From Caballeronia hypogeia (GTDB lineage Bacteria; Pseudomonadota; Gammaproteobacteria; Burkholderiales; Burkholderiaceae): a stretch of DNA of 64,000 bases. Location: positions 85,774-149,773 of the forward strand of contig NZ_FCOA02000019.1 in the NCBI RefSeq assembly GCF_001544875.2, given 5' to 3'. The position numbers were made by a program, and so were the translations under genes. The notes beneath the pieces are model-generated. The model saw only the letters and a list, made by a program, of their open reading frames with translations, searched no databases and had not been told where the DNA came from. Of this stretch, positions 9,445 to 18,877 are shown one piece after another (position 1 is the stretch's first letter; every line of letters begins with the position of its first letter).

Positions 9445-9932
9445 CGCGCGCGCGATCCCTTCGACTTCGCGGCCGCGTTCGCGCGTCGCGTCGCCCAGCC
9501 CTTTTTCGCCGCAGCCGAGCGATCCGCCGCCGAACGACGGCTCGCCGCGGCATGCGTCTGCCGCGACAGCGACTTGTGCGACGCCGCCTTGGTGCTCTCG
9601 CGCTTCAGCACGCGCGTGGACGTGGCCGAGCGCTTCGCTTTCGATTCGGTGCTGGGACTCTTCTTCGTGCGATGCGCGGCCTTGGTGTCCTGCGCGGCCT
9701 TCTTGCGGGTCGCCTCGGAAGTCGTGCCCTTCTTGGGCGGCTTCATCTTCACGCCGGAGCGGCGCGCTTCGGACAAGCCGATCGCGATGGCCTGCTTCGC
9801 CGACTTCGCGCCGTGCTTGCCCTCGCGAATGTGGTCGATCTGTTCCTTCACGAATGCGCCGGCCTGCGTGCTCGGGGACTTGCCTTCGCGCTTCGCCTTC
9901 GCCGCGCGATCGAGAGTTTTCTTTTCGGGCAT
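9429..9932 (-). CDS. Lysine/arginine/alanine-rich DUF6496-like, histone-H1-like protein
   Basis: A 167-residue very basic protein. The N-terminal 70 residues carry a conserved block (KEQIDHIREGKHGAKSAKQA, then IAIGLSEARRSG) like DUF6496 proteins. The rest is low-complexity K/R/A/S, like eukaryotic H1 tails. It probably binds DNA or RNA, but the role is not established. ATG 9932 follows AAGGAG; the open frame upstream is not used. It lies 73 bp downstream of tadG with no clear terminator between. Confidence 0.75.
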   Translation of the reverse strand: MPEKKTLDRAAKAKREGKSPSTQAGAFVKEQIDHIREGKHGAKSAKQAIAIGLSEARRSGVKMKPPKKGTTSEATRKKAAQDTKAAHRTKKSPSTESKAKRSATSTRVLKRESTKAASHKSLSRQTHAAASRRSAADRSAAAKKGWATRRANAAAKSKGSRARHASR

Positions 9933-10005
9933 GTCGGTACTCCTTGTGAAGTTGACTTGCCCGGACAAGGCGAGCAACGTGCGTGCCCGCCTTCGTCGCG
10001 ATCCC

Positions 10006-11862
10006 TTACTGCGTGAGACGCAGCACGCCGAGGTTGCCCGCGATCTGCTGGAAGATGGTGTTGAGCGTGGTGCTCGACGGCGCGTGATAGTAGTTGCCGG
10101 GGCTCGCGCAGGCCTGCATCGTCGCCTGTGCGCGCTGGCTGTCGGTATCCGTGCCGTAGGTGCCGAAGGTGATCGCATAGATGATGACGCCGTCCTGCTT
10201 CATCGCCGTGCAGACGCCGAGCTGGAACGCGTTGATGTCATCGATCGAAGTCATGTCGCCGTCGGTCAGCATCGTGTTGTTGAGCGTGCGCTGGACCGTC
10301 GGCGCCTTCAGCGCCTTGGTGCCGACGCCGGAAAGCCCGTTGAAATACGGCGGCGCCATCAGACCCGTGCTGGAGCCGAAAGCGTTCTCGCCGTCCGTCA
10401 GCACGATCGCCACGCGCTGCAGTCCTGCGGTCGATTCGGGACGCGGCAGCGTTGGATCGGTCGACTTGAAGCCATTGGCCGTGCCCGCCGTGTTCTGCGA
10501 CCAGGCCGACGACAACATGCGCCAGCCCCACAGCAATCCGGTCGGGATGAGCGTGTTGCCATTCGGCTGCATGGCCGTGATGGACGACGTGAGCGTGCCC
10601 GAATCCTTCGACAGGAATTGCGCCGCTGCAATCTCGCACGGACCCGAGAGCGTCTGCGTATAAGTGGTCTTGCCGTTCTTCTGCGACGACGTGAGGTAGT
10701 TGTAGTTCTGATCGTACGATTTGGTCGGCGTGAACGCGCCGCCGGCGTCGGGCTGTCCCCACCAGTCGTAGATGTTGCCGGTGTTGCCGCCGCCCTTGCA
10801 GTACGTGAGCGAGCCATTGGTCTGCTCGACGAGCGGCACGCCCGGAACGATCGTCTTCGTGCCGACGTTGCACGAGGAGACGACGCGGCCCTTGCTGTCG
10901 TAGCTCGTCGTGTAGTTCTGCACCGTGTATCCGGCGGGCGGCACGTTCCAGTACCACGGCGTGAAGCCGGGGTTGTCCTTCGGCGCGTAGGCCTTCGGAT
11001 ACATGTTCTTGTTCGCGTCGCGCGGCTCCACCGCGCAGCCGCGCCACGCGGATATGTTCGTGCCTTGCGAGTTGTAGGCGGTGAAGTCGTTTCTGAGCCA
11101 CGTCGTGCCGGTCGAAGGCAAGACGCTCCCCACGTTGACCATCGTCGTGAACGGCACGAGCGCCACGTAGGAATCGTTGGTGGTCTGGCTGAAGAGGTTC
11201 GTCACCAGATTCTTCGCCGCCGCCTTCAGGCCGTCGATCTTCAACGTCGAATCGCTGCTGCTCGCCTTCTGGTTCATCGAGGTCGAGTTGTCGAGCACCA
11301 TCACGAGTTCGAGCGTGCTCTTGGGCAGACGCAGCGCCGAGTTGCTCGCGCTGACGGTCGCGGTGTCCGGCGTCGGCGTGGCATTGCCGCCGCCCGAGCC
11401 GGAACCGTTGCTGGTCGTGCTGCCGTTCTTCGCCCAGATGAGCGGCGCGAGCAGCGGCACCGAGCCCTTCGCCGAAAGCTGGATGTTCTGGCCGGTCGCG
11501 GGCGTGCCCGTCACCTGCGCGCTGAAGTTCGCGTCGGGCATGCTCAGGTCCATATAGCCCGACGGCATGTTGATGTTGTAGTACGAACGCGCGTCGTTTT
11601 TCCACGCGGTGAGATCGGCGGAATTGGTCGTGTCGAAGTGCGCGAGATTCGCGCCCGCCGACAGCGTCGCGACGTCCAGCGCCATCTGCATGCGCGCCTG
11701 CGTCATCTCGTAATGGATCGAGTCAATCGCGGTGCACATGGCGCCGACCATGAGGCTCGCGCACGCGGCGAACAACATCGCGACCGCGCCCTCGTCGCCG
11801 CAAAACAGACCATGCGCATTGCGCACGCCCGATGGACCGCCCGGATTTCGCTTCGCGCTCAT
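10006..11862 (-). CDS. tadG: TadG-like pilus assembly protein with von Willebrand factor A domain
   Basis: A 618-residue protein. One N-terminal membrane segment (about residues 26-45) is followed by a pseudopilin-like alanine-rich stretch, a Gly/Ser linker, and a vWA domain. The MIDAS motif is DNSTS in ELVMVLDNSTSMN, with IVLTDGEN near the end. The central part carries a long, Tyr/Asn-rich insertion. TadG proteins are membrane-anchored factors needed for Flp pilus assembly. The ATG at 11862 overlaps the stop of the preceding gene (ATGA), so the two are translationally coupled. It is the last gene of the tad locus. Confidence 0.88.
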   Translation of the reverse strand: MSAKRNPGGPSGVRNAHGLFCGDEGAVAMLFAACASLMVGAMCTAIDSIHYEMTQARMQMALDVATLSAGANLAHFDTTNSADLTAWKNDARSYYNINMPSGYMDLSMPDANFSAQVTGTPATGQNIQLSAKGSVPLLAPLIWAKNGSTTSNGSGSGGGNATPTPDTATVSASNSALRLPKSTLELVMVLDNSTSMNQKASSSDSTLKIDGLKAAAKNLVTNLFSQTTNDSYVALVPFTTMVNVGSVLPSTGTTWLRNDFTAYNSQGTNISAWRGCAVEPRDANKNMYPKAYAPKDNPGFTPWYWNVPPAGYTVQNYTTSYDSKGRVVSSCNVGTKTIVPGVPLVEQTNGSLTYCKGGGNTGNIYDWWGQPDAGGAFTPTKSYDQNYNYLTSSQKNGKTTYTQTLSGPCEIAAAQFLSKDSGTLTSSITAMQPNGNTLIPTGLLWGWRMLSSAWSQNTAGTANGFKSTDPTLPRPESTAGLQRVAIVLTDGENAFGSSTGLMAPPYFNGLSGVGTKALKAPTVQRTLNNTMLTDGDMTSIDDINAFQLGVCTAMKQDGVIIYAITFGTYGTDTDSQRAQATMQACASPGNYYHAPSSTTLNTIFQQIAGNLGVLRLTQ

Positions 11863-12539
11863 GTCGAGGGACTCACGAGATTGAGCGCCTGCCCGTTGCG
11901 CGGGCGCACGAAGACGCGCATATGGAACGTCACCGCGCCAGGCGCGTTGTGCCAGAACGGCGCGGTCATGGAAAACGGCGTGTACGTATAGAACACTTCG
12001 ACGGCGATCGCGGAATCGCCCTGCCGGAACGGCCAGCCCGTGGGCAGCGGATTCGTCGTCGAAATATTGGTCGCCATGCCCGACGGCTGCCACACGGGCG
12101 CCTTCGACCAGAGCACTTTCGGCGTGCCGGTCAGACGCCACTGAGCCTGCGTCGAATTGGGATACACCAGCCCATTGCAGGTCGAATTGGTCTCGCAGAT
12201 CGACGTGACGATCACGCCGCCGTACTTCCTCAGGTCGTTGGGCGTGCCGAGCTGGATGGCTGCGGCCCAGATCGAGGCGAGACTGTTCGCCTGCGTGACG
12301 CTGCTCTGATCGTTGATCACCTGCGTCATCTGGCCGATGGAATCCGCCAGCGTGAACGCCGTGTGCTCGACGAGACTCTTCGCGCGCATGTACAGATACA
12401 GCTCGGTGAAGCCGAGCATGAGCAGCAGCATCATCGGCACGATGAGCGAGAACTCGATCGCCGAGACGCCGCTTTCCGAGCGCGCGAGTCGGCCGAGAAA
12501 AGAGCGGCGCGTTGTCCCCTTCGTGCTGCGCTTCATCAT
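11859..12539 (-). CDS. TadE/TadF-like pseudopilin
   Basis: A 226-residue membrane protein. A basic leader ends before VSAIEFSLIVPMMLLLMLGF, a TadE-type prepilin-like segment with Glu at position +5 after a Gly, so it is a probable substrate of the TadV prepilin peptidase. The remaining 170 residues are periplasmic and hold a Cys pair (CETNSTC). The start at 12539 gives an ATGA overlap with the upstream tadE stop, and its own stop overlaps tadG the same way. Whether it is TadF or a second TadE cannot be decided. Confidence 0.85.
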   Translation of the reverse strand: MMKRSTKGTTRRSFLGRLARSESGVSAIEFSLIVPMMLLLMLGFTELYLYMRAKSLVEHTAFTLADSIGQMTQVINDQSSVTQANSLASIWAAAIQLGTPNDLRKYGGVIVTSICETNSTCNGLVYPNSTQAQWRLTGTPKVLWSKAPVWQPSGMATNISTTNPLPTGWPFRQGDSAIAVEVFYTYTPFSMTAPFWHNAPGAVTFHMRVFVRPRNGQALNLVSPST

Positions 12540-13021
12540 TTTTCGTTCTGCACGATGTAATTGCGTTGGAAGGTCATCGACGTGATGCCGATGAGCTTCG
12601 GAATGCCCGAGAACGGCGGTATCGTCACGCTGACGTTGTAGGCCACCACGTCGCCCAGACCGCCCATCGTCTTTTGCGAGTTGCCGGCGGCGATGTCGTT
12701 GTACGTCGCGTACGACAGCGTCGCGATGTTGATGACGCCGCCGAACTTCGTCCACGGGTCGAGGATGTTGTTCACGATCTGGCGCGCCTGCGCGTCGCGC
12801 GTGCCGGATGACGGAACGGCCGTCGTCAGCCCCGCGCGCGAAGCCTGTTGCGCCGCGTACTGCACGGAGGCGTCGACGATCATGTCGAGCGCCATCTCCA
12901 CCGTGCCGAGAATCATCAGGAGCAACAGCGGCGCGACCAGCGCGAACTCGATGGCCGTGACGCCGCGCTCGTCGCGCGCGCAACGCACCAATCGCACGAG
13001 AGACGCGCCGCCGCGCCGCAT
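12536..13021 (-). CDS. tadE: TadE-like pseudopilin
   Basis: A 161-residue protein with the TadE signature: basic leader with DERG, then VTAIEFALVAPLLLLMILG, again with Glu at +5 after the Gly, consistent with TadV processing. The remainder is a short periplasmic domain. ATG 13021 follows the tadD stop by 2 bp. An in-frame GTG at 13027 would instead overlap that stop (GTGA), so the true start could be either. It forms a tandem pair with the pseudopilin at 11859. Confidence 0.88.
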   Translation of the reverse strand: MRRGGASLVRLVRCARDERGVTAIEFALVAPLLLLMILGTVEMALDMIVDASVQYAAQQASRAGLTTAVPSSGTRDAQARQIVNNILDPWTKFGGVINIATLSYATYNDIAAGNSQKTMGGLGDVVAYNVSVTIPPFSGIPKLIGITSMTFQRNYIVQNEK

Positions 13022-13023
13022 CG

Positions 13024-13899
13024 TCACTTCGCGCTCGCCGTCTGCACGCGCGGCAGCGCGACCGCCGACACGGACACGCCCTTCGACGGCTGAACGTCGC
13101 GCCCGCGCTGCAGCTCGTAATAGCGCAGGTTGTCCTGCACCGACGACTTCGGCAAATCGCGCGACAGGATCGCGGCCGCGGCGTCTTCGTTGCCGAGCAG
13201 GCCGTAAGCGAGCGCGAGATTCTGACGCGCCTGCGGCGGCGCGGCCGGGAAGCGCGTCACGTCGAGCAGCACGTTCGCGCCCTGGCGCGGATCGCCGCCG
13301 AGCGTGAGCGAGAGACCGAGATTCACCGACAGCATCGGGTCGCCAGGATTGGCGATCAGCGCCTCGCGCAGCAAGGCTTGCGCGTGCGCGTGATCGCCGG
13401 ACAGATCGAGCGCGGCGCCGAGGCCCGCGCACGCGAGCGGATCGTTCGGCTTCAGCGCGAGCACGCGGTGATACGTGGCGATCGCGTCGTCGAAGCGACG
13501 CTGATGAATCGCCACCCGCGCGGTGCCGATGAGCGGCGGGGTCGCCTTCGGATCGAGCTCGCTCGCGCGTTGATAGTAGACACCGGCGCGCGTGTAGTCG
13601 CCGACGCCGTACAGCGTATTGCCGAGGCCGGTCAAAGCCGGCACGGATTTCGGGTCGGCCTGCAGGGCCTTTTCATAGAGCGTCGTCGCGAGATCGAAGT
13701 TGTTCGATTCGAGCGCGGTGTCGGCGATACGCAGCTCGCTCATGGTGCTCGGCGCGGAGTTGCGCAGCACGGGACGCGTATCGGTGACCTGACGCACGGA
13801 GGTCGTGCAGCCCGATGCGCCGAACACGCAGGCAACGGCGCCGGTGAGCGCCGCGTGGCGCAGGATGGTGCTCAAGGTAATGCGGATCGATGACTTCAT
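13024..13899 (-). CDS. tadD: TPR lipoprotein TadD
   Basis: A 291-residue pilotin-like lipoprotein. The signal peptide ends in a lipobox at Cys31 (GASGC). Tetratricopeptide repeats fill residues 60-250, for example ATTLYEKALQADPKSVPALT, AGVYYQRASELDPKATPP and AIATYHRVLALKPNDPLAC. TadD lipoproteins are thought to help secretin placement or assembly in the Tad system. The ATG overlaps the tadC stop (ATGA). Confidence 0.9.
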   Translation of the reverse strand: MKSSIRITLSTILRHAALTGAVACVFGASGCTTSVRQVTDTRPVLRNSAPSTMSELRIADTALESNNFDLATTLYEKALQADPKSVPALTGLGNTLYGVGDYTRAGVYYQRASELDPKATPPLIGTARVAIHQRRFDDAIATYHRVLALKPNDPLACAGLGAALDLSGDHAHAQALLREALIANPGDPMLSVNLGLSLTLGGDPRQGANVLLDVTRFPAAPPQARQNLALAYGLLGNEDAAAAILSRDLPKSSVQDNLRYYELQRGRDVQPSKGVSVSAVALPRVQTASAK

Positions 13900-14864
13900 T
13901 TTGCATCTTTCGCGATGAACGCAAGCAACTGAATGACAGCGGGGCCCGCCGCGATCGCGATGATCGCGGGGAGAATGAACAGCAACATCGGCACGACCAT
14001 CTTCGGCGCGAGTTTCGCGGCCTTTTCCTCGAGCGCCACGATATGCGCGACGCGCTCCGTGCGCGACAGCGTGCGCAACGCCTGCGTGATCGGCGTGCCG
14101 TAGCGCATCGACTGGTTGAGCGTGGAGATCAGCGCGCGGATCGACGGCAGGTCGATGCGGTCGGCCAGATTGTTCAGCACGCGCGTGCTGTCGCCGGAGA
14201 GCTTGAGCTCGTCGGCGGCGAGCGAAAACTCGTCGGAGAGCGGCGGGCAGATCGTCTTCAGTTCGTCCCCCACGCGCCGGATCGACACGCCGAGACTATT
14301 ACCCGCGTTGGTGCAGATCACGAGCAGGTCGAGCGCGTCGGGCAGACACGCCGCCATGGCTTTTCGACGATACGAAGCCTTGATCGCGACGATGTACTCC
14401 GGCACGATCATCCCGACGATGAACACCATCAGCATCGCGACGCCGCGCCCTGCCGGATGCGCGCCCACCATCGGAATATGCGTGCCGAGCATCACCGTGG
14501 CGGCCGCGCAGACAAGGCCCACAAAGAACTTCACCGCGAGCAGGATCGACACGGCCGCGCTGCTGCGGTAGCCGCTGCGCACCATCTCCTTGCGCAGCTT
14601 GAGACGATACTTGGCGTCGAAGAGCGGAATCTTGTCGCCGATGCGCGCAAGCCGGCGCAACAGGCGTTCGCGGCGCGAAACCTCTTCGCCGTCGTCGTCT
14701 TCGGCGGCGCCTTCGCCGCGATGCATGGCGGCGGCCATGCGCGTACGCTCCGCGATGCGGCCGCGATTGCCGCCGTGCTTGTGCGCCCACCACACCGCGA
14801 GACCGGCAAGCAGTCCGAGCAACATCAGCAGGTTGACGAGCGTTTCGACGTTTTCCTGATTCAT
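13896..14864 (-). CDS. tadC: Inner-membrane platform protein TadC
   Basis: A 322-residue type II/IV secretion F-domain protein. One N-terminal membrane helix, a cytoplasmic stretch, two central helices (about 120-185), then the T2SSF cytoplasmic domain (NSLGVSIRRVGDELKTICPP) and C-terminal helices. It pairs with TadB to form the pilus assembly platform on which TadA acts. Translationally coupled to tadB and tadD by 4-bp overlaps. Confidence 0.92.
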   Translation of the reverse strand: MNQENVETLVNLLMLLGLLAGLAVWWAHKHGGNRGRIAERTRMAAAMHRGEGAAEDDDGEEVSRRERLLRRLARIGDKIPLFDAKYRLKLRKEMVRSGYRSSAAVSILLAVKFFVGLVCAAATVMLGTHIPMVGAHPAGRGVAMLMVFIVGMIVPEYIVAIKASYRRKAMAACLPDALDLLVICTNAGNSLGVSIRRVGDELKTICPPLSDEFSLAADELKLSGDSTRVLNNLADRIDLPSIRALISTLNQSMRYGTPITQALRTLSRTERVAHIVALEEKAAKLAPKMVVPMLLFILPAIIAIAAGPAVIQLLAFIAKDAK

Positions 14865-15835
14865 CGCGAAGTATCCAGCTTGGACATCTTGCCGATCACG
14901 ATCAGCCCCATCACGATCGAGAACGTGCCGAACGTGAGCGTCTTGTGGCCGGCCTCGGTGTTGAACAGCACGAAAAGATAGGACTTGTTCAGGCTGTACA
15001 TCGACAACATGATGACGACGGGAATCGCGGCGAGAATCTTCGTCGTGATGCGCGCCTCACCGGTGAGCGCCTTGGTCTTCTGGCGAATCTCGCGGCGCGT
15101 GCGCACGATGGCCGACAGGTTCTCGAGCGTCTCGCCGAGCTGGCCGCCGGTTTCGCGTTGCAACAGGAGACACACACAGAAGAACGAGAAATCGGCGATC
15201 TCGATGCGCCGCATCGCCACTTCGAGCACTTCGTCCAGATCGAGACCGACCTGCAGCGAGTCCGCCATCAGCTGGAATTCGCTCTTGAGCGGCTCGCGGC
15301 ATTCGCTCGCCGCCGAGCCGATCACCTGCGTCACCGGCACGCCCGCGCGCACGGCGCGCACGATCATGTCGATCACGTCGGGGAAGCCGTCGAGAAAACG
15401 CCTGCGAAAGCGGTTCAGGAGAAAGCGATACGACTGCATGACGCCGATCACCGGCATGGCCACGACGATCAGCGGCCGGGAGAAATCGGGCAACGGCAGG
15501 AACTTGACGATCAAAAGACCGATCAGCTCCGCCGCCAGCGCCGTGACGATCACGATGCGCAGGCCGTTGGCCCCGGCCACCGTGCGCAGGCGCGCAAGCC
15601 GCGGGCCGGTCCAGTGCGTAAAGACATTGTCCTTTCGGCTCACCTTGAAGAGGTCGAGATCGAGCTTGCTTCCCTGCGCGCCTTTCGCGCCATATGCGGC
15701 GAACGAGTCCTTCATGCGCTGGCTGATACGCGAGCCCGGCTGATTGCGCCGCATGTCCTGCATGACGACGATCATCACGCCGGCGAGCAGCACGCAGATG
15801 AACGAGGCGACCGTGATCAGATCGACGAGACTCAT
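14861..15835 (-). CDS. tadB: Inner-membrane platform protein TadB
   Basis: A 324-residue T2SSF-domain protein with an N-terminal helix, two mid-sequence helices (about 95-140) and a C-terminal pair. The conserved segment MIVRAVRAGVPVTQVIGSAA and LLLQRETGGQLGETLENLS mark the F-domain. It is the partner of TadC in the pilus platform. Overlaps tadA and tadC by ATGA. Confidence 0.92.
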   Translation of the reverse strand: MSLVDLITVASFICVLLAGVMIVVMQDMRRNQPGSRISQRMKDSFAAYGAKGAQGSKLDLDLFKVSRKDNVFTHWTGPRLARLRTVAGANGLRIVIVTALAAELIGLLIVKFLPLPDFSRPLIVVAMPVIGVMQSYRFLLNRFRRRFLDGFPDVIDMIVRAVRAGVPVTQVIGSAASECREPLKSEFQLMADSLQVGLDLDEVLEVAMRRIEIADFSFFCVCLLLQRETGGQLGETLENLSAIVRTRREIRQKTKALTGEARITTKILAAIPVVIMLSMYSLNKSYLFVLFNTEAGHKTLTFGTFSIVMGLIVIGKMSKLDTSR

Positions 15836-17256
15836 GGCTTCATGGCCTCCAGCAGCGCGTCCTCGAGGCCGTAATACGCCGCGCGTTGCGCGAAGGCCGG
15901 ACGCACGGCGGCGGTTTCGAATACGCCCTTCACTTCCTCGCTGTAGGCGCTCGCGTCGTAGCGGAACGCGAACAGATCCTGCGTGATGATGACCTCGCCC
16001 TCCATGCCGACCAGCTCGGTCACGCGCGTGACGCGCCGCATGCCGTCGCGCATGCGCTCGATCTGCACGATCAGATGCACGGCGCTCGCGATCTGGCGGC
16101 GGATCGACAGCAGCGGCAGGTTGCCGTTCGCCATCATCACCATGGACTCCAGACGCGTGATGCCGTCGCGCGGCGTGTTCGCGTGGATCGTGGTCATCGA
16201 GCCGTCGTGGCCGGTGTTCATCGCCTGCAGCACGTCGAACGCTTCAGAGCCGCGCGTTTCGCCGAGGATGATGCGGTCCGGACGCATCCGCAGCGCATTG
16301 CGCACGAGATCGCGCTGCGTCACCGCGCCTAAGCCTTCGGCGTTTTCGGGGCGCGTCTCCAGACTTACCACATGTGGCTGCACGAGTTGCAGTTCGGCCG
16401 CATCCTCGATCGTCACCGTGCGCTCGCCGTGGCCGATGAAGTGCGACAGCGCGTTGAGCAGCGTCGTCTTGCCCGAGCCCGTGCCGCCAGACACGATCAC
16501 GTTGAGCCGGCAGGTGCTGGCGAGCTTGAGCACGGTCGCCATGGCGGGCGACATGTTGCCCTGCTGCGCCATGCGATGCAGCGTAATGTTGCGCTTGGAA
16601 AACTTACGAATGGAGATCGACGCGCCGTGGATCGCAAGCGGCGGCAGCACGACGTTCACCCGGCTGCCGTCGTTGAGACGCGCATCGACCATCGGGCTGC
16701 TTTCGTCGACACGCCGGCCGACGCCCGCCGCGATGCGCTGCGCGACGTTGACCACGTGCGCGTTGTCGCGGAACTTGCAGTTGGTCAGCTCCAGCCGGCC
16801 ATGCCGCTCGACCCACACCTGATCCGGGCCGTTGACGAGCACGTCGGTGATGGTTTCATCCGCGAGCAGCGGCTCGATCGGGCCGAGACCGAACATGTCG
16901 TTCAGCAACTCGCCGACGATCTGCACCTGCTCCGCAATCGTGACGTTCAGGCGCTCGCGCTCCGCCACGTCGAGCACCAGCGTCTCGACGGCCGGCTTCA
17001 TCTGCTCGCGCGTCTTGCCGACCGCCGCCGACGGATTCATCGCCGCGAACACACCCGCGCGGATCGTCTTGAAGAGTTCGGAGCGGACCAGCGCTTCGTG
17101 GCCTTCGGACGGCTGCGAGCGCGCGGGCGCCGGGGCCGCGGCAGCCTGCTTCTCGACGAGCGAAAGCGGCGGCGTCTCGGCCGGCGGCTGTCCGTTTGCG
17201 CCGTCTTCGAGTTCCGACGACGTATTGGCGCGCACCTGCTTTTGCCCGAACATCAC
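15832..17256 (-). CDS. tadA: Pilus assembly/secretion ATPase TadA (CpaF)
   Basis: A 474-residue VirB11/GspE-family ATPase that powers Flp pilus assembly. Walker A is GGTGSGKTT at about residue 261; an Asp box TIEDAAELQL, a Walker B region RPDRIILGETRG and a His box MTTIHANTP follow. The first 70 residues are low-complexity and probably disordered. Two ATGs stand at the start (M1, M2); the first overlaps the tadZ stop. Confidence 0.95.
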   Translation of the reverse strand: MMFGQKQVRANTSSELEDGANGQPPAETPPLSLVEKQAAAAPAPARSQPSEGHEALVRSELFKTIRAGVFAAMNPSAAVGKTREQMKPAVETLVLDVAERERLNVTIAEQVQIVGELLNDMFGLGPIEPLLADETITDVLVNGPDQVWVERHGRLELTNCKFRDNAHVVNVAQRIAAGVGRRVDESSPMVDARLNDGSRVNVVLPPLAIHGASISIRKFSKRNITLHRMAQQGNMSPAMATVLKLASTCRLNVIVSGGTGSGKTTLLNALSHFIGHGERTVTIEDAAELQLVQPHVVSLETRPENAEGLGAVTQRDLVRNALRMRPDRIILGETRGSEAFDVLQAMNTGHDGSMTTIHANTPRDGITRLESMVMMANGNLPLLSIRRQIASAVHLIVQIERMRDGMRRVTRVTELVGMEGEVIITQDLFAFRYDASAYSEEVKGVFETAAVRPAFAQRAAYYGLEDALLEAMKP

Positions 17257-18473
17257 GCCCTCCGGAGCTTGAACTTGCTGAGGAAAGTGCGCTCGACCAT
17301 CGCGTGCTGACCGGTCAGGTCGTTGGCAATGCGCGCGATGGTCTGCGTGAAGCCGTTCTGGCCGCGCTCGACCGGCGCTTCGCCGAGATTCTCGGCGGTT
17401 GCGAGTGTTTTCGGTTCGAACTGCACTTCATGCAGCACGCTGCGGCCGATCGCCGTCATGAAATCGGATTGCTGCACCTTGCCCGAGCTCACGGCGTGCG
17501 GATTGTTGAGCAGCACCGAGGTCGGCGGATTGTTGTCGCGGTCCTCGATGTAGCGCAGCATGCGGATCGTCTCGCGCGTCGCATGCACCGAGCGGTCCGA
17601 GACGAGATACACGCGCGACGCGTGATCGAAGGCTTCGGCGGCGAGCGGCCCGTTCGGGTCGCCGATATCGAGAATCACATAGTGGAAGCTGTCGCACAGC
17701 AGTTCGACCACGCGGCGCAGCGCGCCCGGCTCGAAGGCTTTCGCCGAGCCGTAATCGATATCCGCGGAAAGCACGAACATGCGGCTGCCGTTCGCGACCA
17801 GCGTGCGCTCCACGTATTGCGGATCGAGCCGGTGGACGTTCTGCAGCACGTCGACGAGGCCGTTGTTGCTCTGCGTGCCGAGCATGCTGTTGGCGGCGCC
17901 GCCGCACAGCGTCAGATCCACGTAGGCGACACGCCGGTGCGTGTCTTCCGCGAGATAGCGCGCGAGATTGAGCGCGAGCGTGGTCACGCCGACGCCGCCG
18001 CGCGCGCCCGCGAACGCGATGGTCTTGCCCGCGCGGGCCAGCGTCACCGGGCTCACCTTGCCCTCGGATACGTTGACGGTGCGCTTGAGCAGCTCGACCG
18101 TCAGCGGCTTGACGAGATAGTCGCGCACGCCGATCTTGAGCAGGCTGCGGAACAGGCCGACGTCGTTGCGCTCGCCGAGCGCCACGACCTGCACCGATGG
18201 CTCGCACACTTCGGCGAGACGGCCCAGGTCCGAGAGCGGCATCACCGAGCCTTCGAGGTCGACGAGCAGAAACAGCGGCGAGCGCTCGATCTTCGACAGA
18301 TGCGCGATGGCGTCGTCCACGTTGCCCACGGCGATGTGCACGTGCGGCATCGCCTGTTCGAGCACGAAGCTCTTCAGGACCTGCTCGGTCTTGCGGTCCG
18401 CCACGAACGCGATGAAGTCGGCGATCCGGACGCCCTGCTTGCCTTTGAAGAAGCTGATCTCTGTGGTGCTCAT
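17253..18473 (-). CDS. tadZ: TadZ/CpaE pilus-localising ParA-like protein
   Basis: A 406-residue protein. The N-terminal 130 residues form an atypical receiver domain (LLVDLEGSVMPLSDLGRL), followed by a MinD/ParA-type ATPase domain. Its Walker A is the deviant GARGGVGVTT, without the lysine in the GKT position, as is common in CpaE/TadZ. It marks the pole or site where the pilus machine forms. Lies 19 bp after the CpaD-like gene and overlaps tadA. Confidence 0.9.
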   Translation of the reverse strand: MSTTEISFFKGKQGVRIADFIAFVADRKTEQVLKSFVLEQAMPHVHIAVGNVDDAIAHLSKIERSPLFLLVDLEGSVMPLSDLGRLAEVCEPSVQVVALGERNDVGLFRSLLKIGVRDYLVKPLTVELLKRTVNVSEGKVSPVTLARAGKTIAFAGARGGVGVTTLALNLARYLAEDTHRRVAYVDLTLCGGAANSMLGTQSNNGLVDVLQNVHRLDPQYVERTLVANGSRMFVLSADIDYGSAKAFEPGALRRVVELLCDSFHYVILDIGDPNGPLAAEAFDHASRVYLVSDRSVHATRETIRMLRYIEDRDNNPPTSVLLNNPHAVSSGKVQQSDFMTAIGRSVLHEVQFEPKTLATAENLGEAPVERGQNGFTQTIARIANDLTGQHAMVERTFLSKFKLRRA

Positions 18474-18492
18474 GATGTCCTTCGTGTGGGCG

Positions 18493-18867
18493 TTACTTCG
18501 TGTCGCGCGTCGACGTCTTGTCGAGCGGGATCACGCGACCGGTCTCGTAGCGGCGCACGGCGCTCGCCGCGACGGCGGCGTCGGCCGGGCCGAGCGTTTG
18601 CGGCGCGACGATGTCGGCCGGATGCGCGAGCTGCGCCGCGAGGTTCGTGAACGTGGCGCAACCCCATTGCATCGCCGGGCGGCGCCGGCCGGCGTCGCTC
18701 AGGACCGCGCCGCGCGAGAGCGCATTGCAATCGGGCGGCACGGCGTCATGGCCGTCGTAACCGATCACCGACTCGTTGGGCATGTTGCGTGGCGGGTGGA
18801 TGCAGCCGGCCGCGACGAAGGCGAAGGCGACGAGCGCCGCGAAGGTGAGATGACGTGCGAGTTTCAT
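18493..18867 (-). CDS. CpaD-like outer-membrane lipoprotein of the tad system
   Basis: A 124-residue lipoprotein. A signal peptide ends with the lipobox VAAGC (Cys22). The mature part has CNALSRG, then MQWGCATFTNLAAQLAHPAD followed by IVAPQTLGPADAAVA, the CpaD wording. It is assumed to act with the secretin in the outer membrane. ATG 18867 was chosen; the frame upstream overlaps the secretin gene and lacks a signal peptide. Confidence 0.8.
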   Translation of the reverse strand: MKLARHLTFAALVAFAFVAAGCIHPPRNMPNESVIGYDGHDAVPPDCNALSRGAVLSDAGRRRPAMQWGCATFTNLAAQLAHPADIVAPQTLGPADAAVAASAVRRYETGRVIPLDKTSTRDTK

Positions 18868-18877
18868 GGCTGGGCGC

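Noticed and set aside
9956..10000. A possible terminator between tadG and the lysine-rich gene
   Set aside because: Only a few paired bases, no T-run.
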